Origin: an uncultured Clostridia bacterium | GTDB taxonomy: Bacteria > Bacillota > Clostridia > Oscillospirales > Butyricicoccaceae | NCBI GenBank assembly: GCA_947856675.1 | Contig: CANUCM010000067.1 | Location: forward strand, 1 to 64,000 | Length of the DNA: 64,000 nucleotides | Direction: 5' to 3' | In this document: positions 58,149-64,000 of the stretch, piece after piece | How positions within the stretch are numbered: the stretch's first letter is position 1 | How the letters are laid out: each line of letters begins with the position of its first letter | The notes under the pieces: generated by a model | What the model was told of the DNA's origin: nothing | Seen by the model: the letters and a program-made list of their open reading frames with translations, nothing else | Database searches by the model: none | Program-made: the position numbers and the translations under genes

Positions 58149-58853
58149 ATGGCTCTTTATACCATTGGTGATCCGCATCTGTCCGACGGCGTGCAAAAAC
58201 CCATGGACGTATTCGGCGGCGTTTGGCATGGCTACCGCGAAAAGCTCGAACAAAACCTGCGGCAGCTTTTGCAGCCGGACGACATGCTGGTTATCGCCGG
58301 TGATTTTTCCTGGGGAATGACGCTTGCCCAGGCACTGCCGGACTTCCGGTTTCTCGAGTCTCTGCCGGGGCAAAAAGTGCTCCTGAAAGGGAACCATGAT
58401 TACTGGTGGGAAACGCTGTCCAAAATGCAAAGATTTTTTGCGGAAAATTCTATAAACAGCTTGCAATTTCTGCACAATAATTGTATTTTTTATAAGGGCA
58501 CTGCTTTGTGCGGCACCCGCGGGTGGTTTTATGATCCGAACGACCCCTCAGCGCGGGACGACAAAATATTCCGCCGCGAGCTGTGCAGGCTGGAAGCGTC
58601 CCTGCGCCTGGCGAGGCAGCAGTCGCCAGAATGTGAGGTTTTTTGTTTTCTGCATTACCCGCCTGTTTTTTCCGGAACGGAAGTACCGGAAATTACCGGC
58701 CTTTTGCAGCAATACGGCGTATCACGGTGCTATTACGGCCACCTTCACGGAGAAAGCTGCCGCGGCGCTTTCTCCGGCCTGCGCGGCGGCATAGAGTACC
58801 GGCTGGTGTCCGCCGACGCACTGCATTTCCGTCCGCTTATCATTATGGAATAA
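58149..58853 (+). CDS. Metallophosphoesterase (YkuE/UCP033094-like)
   Basis: A 234-residue calcineurin-like phosphoesterase. Metal motifs in order are GDPHLSD, AGDFSW, KGNHDYWW, CFLHYPP and GHLHGE. RGWFYDP between the third and fourth is typical of a Firmicutes subgroup without known substrate. It follows yraN by 8 bases. Confidence 0.85.
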   Translation: MALYTIGDPHLSDGVQKPMDVFGGVWHGYREKLEQNLRQLLQPDDMLVIAGDFSWGMTLAQALPDFRFLESLPGQKVLLKGNHDYWWETLSKMQRFFAENSINSLQFLHNNCIFYKGTALCGTRGWFYDPNDPSARDDKIFRRELCRLEASLRLARQQSPECEVFCFLHYPPVFSGTEVPEITGLLQQYGVSRCYYGHLHGESCRGAFSGLRGGIEYRLVSADALHFRPLIIME

Positions 58854-58891
58854 CAAATAGAAAAGATAGAACCATCAAGGAGGACAACATT

Positions 58892-60313
58892 GTGAAATTG
58901 ACCGGCGTGGAAAAACAGGAAAAAAGCATGGTGGCACTTTCTGTCACCGTGGACAAGGATGAGTTTGAAAAAGCCTGCGAAAAGGCATACCATCAGAACG
59001 TCAAAAAGATGAATGTTCCCGGTTTCCGCAAGGGCAAAGCCCCCCGCAAAATGATTGAAACGCTCTACGGACCCGAAATCTTCCACGAAGACGCCATGAA
59101 CATCTGCTACCCCGAAGCGTATGAAAGCGCTGTGGCCGAAGCCGGCATTGAACCCGTCGGCTACCCGCACCTTTCGGAGTACAACATCGAAGACGGCGTG
59201 TTCACTTTTAAAGCCCTGGTTCCCGTTTACCCCGAAATCTCCCTTAAGGCCTACAAAGAGCTGGAGGCGGAAAAGGCCCCGGTTTCTGTCAGCGACGAAG
59301 AAGTGGATACGGAAGTCGATCACCTGGCCGAGCGCAATGCCCGCATCGTTACCGTTGATCGCCCCGTTCAGAACGGAGACACTCTGCAGTTTGATTTTGA
59401 CGGCTATGTCGACGGCAAGCCCTTCGAAGGCGGCAAAGCCGAAAACTACAGCCTGAAAATTGGTTCCGGCATGTTTATCCCCGGCTTTGAAGATCAGCTG
59501 GTCGGAAAAAAAGCCGGCGAAGAGTGTGATGTGGAGGTCACATTCCCCGAAGACTATCATGCAAAAGAGCTGGCCGGCAAGCCTGCCGTCTTTAAATGCA
59601 AGCTGCACGAAGTAAAGGAGAGCCAGAAGCCCGCCCTGGACGACGAGTTTGCCAAAGACGTTTCCGAGTTTGATACATTGGCCGAGCTGAAAGCCGACAT
59701 CAAGGCAAAAATTCTCGCGAGCAAGCAGCAGCAGGCCGACAACGCCTTTGAGGAAAGCCTTTTGACCAAAGTTGTGGAAGGCCTGGAAGGCGACATCCCC
59801 GAGGATATGTTCGAGCGGCAGCTCGACCGGATTGTCGAAGACTTCGGCTACAAAATGCAGATGCAGGGCATCGCTCTGGATGCCTACCTCAAGATGAACA
59901 ACATGGAGCCCGCCGCGTTCCGCAATCTGTTCCGCGATCAGGCAGAACGCCAGGTCAAGGTCCGTCTTGCCCTGGAAGCTGTGGCACGGCTTGAAAACAT
60001 TGAGGTTTCTGCCGAAGAGGTCGACGCTGAATACACACGCCTGGCGGAACAGTACAAAATGGAGCCGGCCCGCATTCGTGAACTGATCGCCGAAAAAGAT
60101 CTCAAATCCGATCTTTCTTCGCAGAAAGCGCTGGAACTCATCAAAAACAGCGCCAAAGCGGTAGAGCCCAAGCAGGAAGCCCCGGCCGAAGAGGAAGCGA
60201 AGCCGGAGAAAAAAGCCGCTAAAAAATCCACGAAAAAGGCAGAGGCTGCCGAAGAAGGGCAGGAAGAAAAGCCCGCCAAAAAAACGACAAAAAAATCTTC
60301 CAAAGCCGAGTAA
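58892..60313 (+). CDS. tig: Trigger factor with Lys-rich C-terminal tail
   Basis: A 473-residue ribosome-bound chaperone. The ribosome-binding N-domain has the signature VPGFRKGKAPRKM (about 42-54). The FKBP-like PPIase domain (about 155-245) has NGDTLQFDFDGYVDGKPFEGG and PGFEDQLVGKKAGE, and a helical C-domain follows. The last about 45 residues are Ala/Lys/Glu repeats (KKAAKKSTKKAEAAEE), absent from most family members and probably disordered. Start is GTG behind AAGGAGG; the frame upstream overlaps the phosphoesterase. Confidence 0.95.
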   Translation: MKLTGVEKQEKSMVALSVTVDKDEFEKACEKAYHQNVKKMNVPGFRKGKAPRKMIETLYGPEIFHEDAMNICYPEAYESAVAEAGIEPVGYPHLSEYNIEDGVFTFKALVPVYPEISLKAYKELEAEKAPVSVSDEEVDTEVDHLAERNARIVTVDRPVQNGDTLQFDFDGYVDGKPFEGGKAENYSLKIGSGMFIPGFEDQLVGKKAGEECDVEVTFPEDYHAKELAGKPAVFKCKLHEVKESQKPALDDEFAKDVSEFDTLAELKADIKAKILASKQQQADNAFEESLLTKVVEGLEGDIPEDMFERQLDRIVEDFGYKMQMQGIALDAYLKMNNMEPAAFRNLFRDQAERQVKVRLALEAVARLENIEVSAEEVDAEYTRLAEQYKMEPARIRELIAEKDLKSDLSSQKALELIKNSAKAVEPKQEAPAEEEAKPEKKAAKKSTKKAEAAEEGQEEKPAKKTTKKSSKAE

Positions 60314-60345
60314 AATAGTGTCATTGCATTGAGAGGAGCATTACA

Positions 60346-60927
60346 ATGGCTTATATTCCCATGGTAGTCGAGCAAACCAACCGCGGAGAGCGTTCCTATG
60401 ACATTTTTTCCCGTCTGCTCAACGACCGTATCATCATCCTGTCTGACGAAGTCAACGATCAAACCGCCAGTCTGGTCGTAGCCCAGCTTCTGTATCTCGA
60501 AGCTCAGGATCCCGACAAGGACATCAGCTTTTATATCAACAGCCCTGGCGGCTCAGTGACAGCAGGCATGGCGATTTACGACACCATGCAGTATATCAAA
60601 TGTGATGTTTCCACCATTTGTGTCGGTATGGCCGCCAGTATGGGAGCCTTCCTTCTGTGCGCCGGTGCAAAAGGGAAACGCTATGCGCTTCCCAACAGCG
60701 AGATCATGATTCATCAGCCCATGGGCGGAACACAGGGACAGGCCTCCGATATGAAAATCCGCACGGACTGGATTTTGAAAACCCGCGAAAAGCTCAACAG
60801 AATCATGAGCGAACGCACCGGACAGCCCTTTGAAGTGGTTGAGCGTGACACCGATCGCGACAACTTCATGTCGGCTGAGCAGGCAAAAGAATACGGCCTT
60901 ATCGACAAAATCATGGACAAACGCTAA
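60346..60927 (+). CDS. clpP: ATP-dependent Clp protease proteolytic subunit
   Basis: A 193-residue serine protease forming the 14-mer barrel. Catalytic S98 (GMAASMGAF) and H123 (MIHQPMGGTQGQ), plus an Asp in the DTDRDNFM region. N-terminal VVEQTNRGERSYDIFSRLL is typical. Directly after tig and before clpX, as in many bacteria. Confidence 0.97.
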   Translation: MAYIPMVVEQTNRGERSYDIFSRLLNDRIIILSDEVNDQTASLVVAQLLYLEAQDPDKDISFYINSPGGSVTAGMAIYDTMQYIKCDVSTICVGMAASMGAFLLCAGAKGKRYALPNSEIMIHQPMGGTQGQASDMKIRTDWILKTREKLNRIMSERTGQPFEVVERDTDRDNFMSAEQAKEYGLIDKIMDKR

Positions 60928-60938
60928 ATTTTCAAACG

Positions 60939-60966
60939 GCCCGGCGGCATACGCCGTCGGGCTTTT
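60939..60966 (+). terminator. Weak terminator between clpP and clpX
   Basis: 10-bp stem (60939-60948 with 60953-60962) with one G-U pair, ATAC loop, four T. Partial read-through would still express clpX. Confidence 0.7.
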
Positions 60967-60981
60967 CAGTAAGGAGCAACT

Positions 60982-62277
60982 ATGCCATCGAATGACAAAC
61001 GAGAAATCCGCTGCAGTTTTTGCGGCCGTACGCAGGACGAGGTCAAGCGCATTATTGCCGGACCCGGTGCGTATATCTGCAATGAGTGCGTGGAAATCTG
61101 CGCGGATCTCATTGCAGACGAAGCGGAACAGGAACAGGGAGAAGCGCGCTTTAAGCTGGATGAAACGCTTCCTACACCTGCGGAAATCAAAAAGAGTCTG
61201 GACGAATATGTAATCGGCCAGGATCGTGCCAAAATCGCCCTGTCTGTGGCAGTATACAACCATTATAAACGCATCATGCATGCCGGCGAAGGGGATGTGG
61301 AAGTCCAAAAAAGCAACATCCTGATGCTGGGCCCCACCGGTGTCGGAAAAACATTTCTTGCGCAGACACTGGCCCGCTCCCTGCATGTGCCTTTCGCCAT
61401 TGCCGATGCAACGACGCTGACAGAAGCCGGTTACGTCGGAGAGGATGTCGAAAATATCCTGCTTCGTCTGATTCAGGCTGCGGATTTCGACGTAGAACTG
61501 GCTCAGCGCGGCATTATTTATATCGACGAGCTGGACAAAATCGCCCGAAAAAGCGAAAACCCCTCCATCACCCGTGATGTGTCGGGCGAAGGGGTACAGC
61601 AAGCGCTGCTGAAAATCCTGGAAGGCACGGTAGCCAATGTTCCGCCGCAAGGGGGACGAAAGCACCCGCAGCAGGAGTTTATTCAAATCGACACCACCAA
61701 TATCCTGTTTATCTGCGGCGGTGCGTTTGACGGTCTTGAGAAAGTTATTGAAAAGCGCATCGGAAAAAAGGGCATCGGCTTCGGCGCCGAGGTGCAAAGC
61801 AAAGCGGAAAAGGACAGTGCCGTTTTGCTCCGGCAGGCCGAGCATCACGACATCGTCAAGTTCGGAATTATTCCCGAGCTGGTCGGCCGTCTTCCGGTGC
61901 TGGTCACGCTGGACGCGCTGGACAAGCAGGCGCTTTTGCGCATCCTGACCGAGCCGAAAAATGCCCTGACCCGTCAATACGCCAAGCTGTTCGAGTATGA
62001 CGGCGTGGAGCTCGAGTTTACGCCCGACGCCCTCGACGCCATCGCGGAAAAAACCCTGGCCCGCAGCACCGGCGCCCGCGGACTTCGTTCTGTGATGGAA
62101 GGGATTATGACGGACATCATGTACCGCGTTCCCTCTGAACCCGGTATTGTCAAGGTTGTGATTACCAAAGATACCGTCAACGGGGGAGAAGCCCAGACGG
62201 TGTCTGGAGAGCGCGCCCTGCCGTCTCAGGAAAAGCAGCCTTCCCGTGCAAATACACGCATCAAGACCGCAAATTAA
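60982..62277 (+). CDS. clpX: ATP-dependent Clp protease ATPase subunit ClpX
   Basis: A 431-residue AAA+ unfoldase for ClpP. N-terminal zinc-binding domain with C11, C14, C33 and C36. Walker A is GPTGVGKT, Walker B IIYIDELDKIA, followed by RDVSGEGVQQALLKILEG, the IGF-type ClpP-binding loop (KKGIGFGAEV), sensor regions and GARGLRSVMEGIM. AAGGAGCA site. Confidence 0.97.
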   Translation: MPSNDKREIRCSFCGRTQDEVKRIIAGPGAYICNECVEICADLIADEAEQEQGEARFKLDETLPTPAEIKKSLDEYVIGQDRAKIALSVAVYNHYKRIMHAGEGDVEVQKSNILMLGPTGVGKTFLAQTLARSLHVPFAIADATTLTEAGYVGEDVENILLRLIQAADFDVELAQRGIIYIDELDKIARKSENPSITRDVSGEGVQQALLKILEGTVANVPPQGGRKHPQQEFIQIDTTNILFICGGAFDGLEKVIEKRIGKKGIGFGAEVQSKAEKDSAVLLRQAEHHDIVKFGIIPELVGRLPVLVTLDALDKQALLRILTEPKNALTRQYAKLFEYDGVELEFTPDALDAIAEKTLARSTGARGLRSVMEGIMTDIMYRVPSEPGIVKVVITKDTVNGGEAQTVSGERALPSQEKQPSRANTRIKTAN

Positions 62278-62279
62278 GA

Positions 62280-62316
62280 AAAGACCGGGCATTTCACGAA
62301 ATGCCCGGTCTTTATC
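62280..62316 (+). terminator. Terminator of clpX (first of two)
   Basis: Self-complementary 16-base arms (62280-62295 with 62298-62313), ending in T-rich sequence. Confidence 0.88.
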
Positions 62317-62323
62317 TGCAAAC

Positions 62324-62357
62324 AAAACCGGCATGGCAAAAGCCATGCCGGTTTTTT
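62324..62357. terminator. Second, bidirectional terminator between clpX and oppF
   Basis: Perfect 14-bp stem (62324-62337 with 62342-62355), AAAA loop, T run on both strands. The pair isolates clpX from the convergent transporter genes. Confidence 0.92.
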
Positions 62358-62381
62358 CAGCATGCCGCAAGCGGCAGACGG

Positions 62382-63332
62382 TTACTGCACCCGGGTGCAC
62401 GCGCAAAAATGTCCCGGCGATATCTCTTTGAACTCGGGAGTCTGTGCCGTGCAGGCATCGCTGGCATAAGGACAGCGGGGTGCAAACCGGCAGCCCGGTT
62501 TGGGATTGATGGGGCTTGTGACTTCGCCCTTGATGACTTCCGGCTTTTTATGACGCAGCTCCACGTTGGGAATGGGAATGGCCGAAAGCAGTGCTTTGGT
62601 ATACGGATGCAGGGGGTTTTTGAAGAGCTCTTTGGAGGGAGCGCGCTCAATGCACATTCCCAGATACATAACGGCAATTTCCGTTGAAATATGCTTAACA
62701 ACGCTGAGGTCGTGCGTGATAAACATATATGTAAGCCCCAGCTCATCCTGAAGATCCATCAGCAGGTTGAGGATCTGCGCCTGAATGGATACGTCCAGGG
62801 CGGAAACCGGCTCGTCACAAACGACAAACTTGGGGTTCAGCGACAGTGCACGGGCCACGCCGATACGCTGACGGCGTCCTCCGTCCAGCTCATGGGGATA
62901 AGCTCCGGAAAGCCGCTCTGCCAAGCCGACGGTGTCCATCAGCTCTGCCACACGATCAAACACCTCACTGCGGGTCTTGAACATGTGGTTGATAATGATG
63001 GGCTCCGCAATGATCTCCTGCACGCTCATACGGGGATTGATGCTGGAATAGGGATCCTGAAAAATAATCTGCATTTCCCGCCGCAGGGCACGCATACGGG
63101 CTTTATCATAGCCCATGATGTTTTCGCCCTTATAGTAAATCTCACCGCTCGTCGGCTCGTGCAGACGGAGAACCGCGCGCCCCAGCGTGGACTTGCCGCA
63201 TCCGGACTCGCCGACAACCCCCAGCGTTTTGCCTTCGTCAATGGCAATGTTGACGCCATCCACCGCGTGAAGGAAGCCGTTGGGCACTTTAAAATATTTC
63301 TTTAAATCTTTTGTTTCAATCAGTGCGCTCAT
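62382..63332 (-). CDS. oppF: Oligopeptide ABC transporter ATP-binding protein (OppF/DppF type)
   Basis: A 316-residue ATPase of a peptide importer. Walker A GESGCGKST, Q-loop FQDPYSSINPRMSV, signature LDGGRRQRIGVARAL (Asp instead of the usual Ser, as in many Clostridia OppF proteins), Walker B FVVCDEPVSALD, H-loop MFITHDLSVV. The C-terminal oligopeptide-transporter extension carries C-rich GCRFAPRCPYASDAC, a probable iron-sulphur or zinc site. Overlaps the next (upstream) gene by 4 bases. Confidence 0.93.
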   Translation of the reverse strand: MSALIETKDLKKYFKVPNGFLHAVDGVNIAIDEGKTLGVVGESGCGKSTLGRAVLRLHEPTSGEIYYKGENIMGYDKARMRALRREMQIIFQDPYSSINPRMSVQEIIAEPIIINHMFKTRSEVFDRVAELMDTVGLAERLSGAYPHELDGGRRQRIGVARALSLNPKFVVCDEPVSALDVSIQAQILNLLMDLQDELGLTYMFITHDLSVVKHISTEIAVMYLGMCIERAPSKELFKNPLHPYTKALLSAIPIPNVELRHKKPEVIKGEVTSPINPKPGCRFAPRCPYASDACTAQTPEFKEISPGHFCACTRVQ

Positions 63333-64000
63333 TTTGCTTCCTCCTTATTGAAAAGATGGCAGCTGATCCGGTGTCCGCCTTCCACATACTCGGAAGGGGA
63401 GACGCTCCGGCAAATGTCCATACACTTTGGGCAGCGGGGAGAAAACTTGCAGCCTTCCGGAAGGTTTGTGGGATCGGGCATCAATCCTTCAATCGGAGAA
63501 AGTCTTGCCGAATCCACCTCCAGATTGGGGATGGAACCGAACAGGCCCTCGGTATAGGGATGATGTTTTTCGCCGGTAAACACTTCATACGCAGAGCCGC
63601 ACTCAATAATCTCACCGGCATACATTACCGCAACGTCGTCACAGGTCTGGGCGACAATGCCCAGGTCGTGTGTAATCATGATCAGCGAAGTCTGCAGGCG
63701 TTCCCGCAGCTCGTTCATCATGGCCAGCACCTGCGCCTGAATGGTCACATCGAGCGCAGTCGTGGGTTCGTCTGCAATCAGCAAATCCGGCTCGCAGGCC
63801 AGGGCAATCGCGATGACCACACGCTGTTTCATGCCGCCGGAAAACTGATGCGGGTAGTCTTTTTTGCGGGAAGCGGGAATGCCCACCATTTCCAGCACTT
63901 CTTCCACGCGCTTTTCAATTTGTTCTTTTGTACGGTTCTGCTCGTTGTGCAAAGCCAGCGCTTCGCCAATCTGGCTTCCGACCGTCATAATCGGGTTCAG
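63329..64000 (-). CDS. oppD: Oligopeptide ABC transporter ATP-binding protein (OppD/DppD type), partial
   Basis: The frame is open to the window edge, so the N-terminal third including Walker A is outside. The visible part runs from the Q-loop region (LNPIMTVGSQI) through signature FSGGMKQRVVIAIAL, Walker B LLIADEPTTALD and MITHDLGIVAQ to the Cys-rich GCKFSPRCPKCMDIC tail. An in-frame ATG at 63988 is internal, not the start. The permease and substrate-binding genes are expected beyond the edge. Confidence 0.92.
   Translation of the reverse strand: MNPIMTVGSQIGEALALHNEQNRTKEQIEKRVEEVLEMVGIPASRKKDYPHQFSGGMKQRVVIAIALACEPDLLIADEPTTALDVTIQAQVLAMMNELRERLQTSLIMITHDLGIVAQTCDDVAVMYAGEIIECGSAYEVFTGEKHHPYTEGLFGSIPNLEVDSARLSPIEGLMPDPTNLPEGCKFSPRCPKCMDICRSVSPSEYVEGGHRISCHLFNKEEAK

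Noticed and set aside
60553..62406. 617-codon minus-strand frame
   Set aside because: Antisense of clpP and clpX and spans their terminators; a codon-bias shadow.
1..64000. CRISPR array, tRNA, rRNA or intact prophage
   Set aside because: No regularly spaced direct repeats, no cloverleaf or rRNA-like sequence and no phage structural or integrase genes were seen.

Overview
This 64 kb window looks like chromosome from a moderately GC-rich, spore-forming Clostridia of the Oscillospirales/Ruminococcaceae type. The inference rests on sporulation and germination genes (ypeB, spoIVA, a spoIVFA/spoIVFB-like pair, a DUF3794-LysM coat-type protein, ricT), Firmicutes operon order (rplS-lepB-rbgA-rnhB-yraN, tig-clpP-clpX, darA-holB-ricT), the c-di-AMP receptor DarA and AUG/GUG/UUG starts behind strong Shine-Dalgarno sites. 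The species cannot be named from sequence alone. I saw no rRNA, tRNA, CRISPR array or intact transposon.

Layout. 1-2.3 kb is an AT-richer scar of a mobile defence region: an intact Mrr-like nuclease gene, an IS-end-like repeat, the 3' end of a type I restriction hsdR and the first codons of a GIY-YIG-type gene. 2.35-5.4 kb (minus) is a VTC polyphosphate polymerase / DUF4956 / Cthe_2159 lipoprotein operon, divergent from a two-component system (5.6-7.6 kb). A choloylglycine-hydrolase-family gene follows. 8.8-17.1 kb is a single aromatic amino acid operon, aroF-tyrA-aroB-aroA-aroC-pheA-aroEK-aroQ. It encodes all seven shikimate steps plus both prephenate branches, and is preceded by a promoter, a Tyr/Phe-rich 30-codon leader peptide and mutually exclusive hairpins that look like a ribosome-mediated attenuator. 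17.2-28 kb holds ypeB, an aminotransferase, tagO-wecB, several small unknown genes, nth, glyA and a CPBP protease.

28-35.7 kb (minus) is a housekeeping run (membrane protein, HAD phosphatase, FemAB-like ligase, alr, Orn/Lys/Arg decarboxylase, darA, holB, ricT). Then come gap, a histidine-kinase-like protein without its phospho-acceptor His and with Spo0A-box-like sites in its leader, and a glycosyltransferase-CsaB fusion. 40.5-47.8 kb is a complete F1Fo ATP synthase operon (atpZ, I, B, E, F, H, A, G, D, C) whose c subunit carries a two-carboxylate, Na+-type ion site. 47.9-52.7 kb is a sporulation block. 52.8-62.3 kb holds the radical SAM pair, rplS-lepB-rbgA-rnhB-yraN, a phosphoesterase, and tig-clpP-clpX. 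The window closes with oppF and a partial oppD on the minus strand.

Most striking: the aromatic-operon leader peptide/attenuator at 8830-9089. Also notable: the degenerate kinase with 0A-like boxes, the two-carboxylate c subunit, and a three-gene cassette of unknown small proteins at 23.0-24.1 kb.
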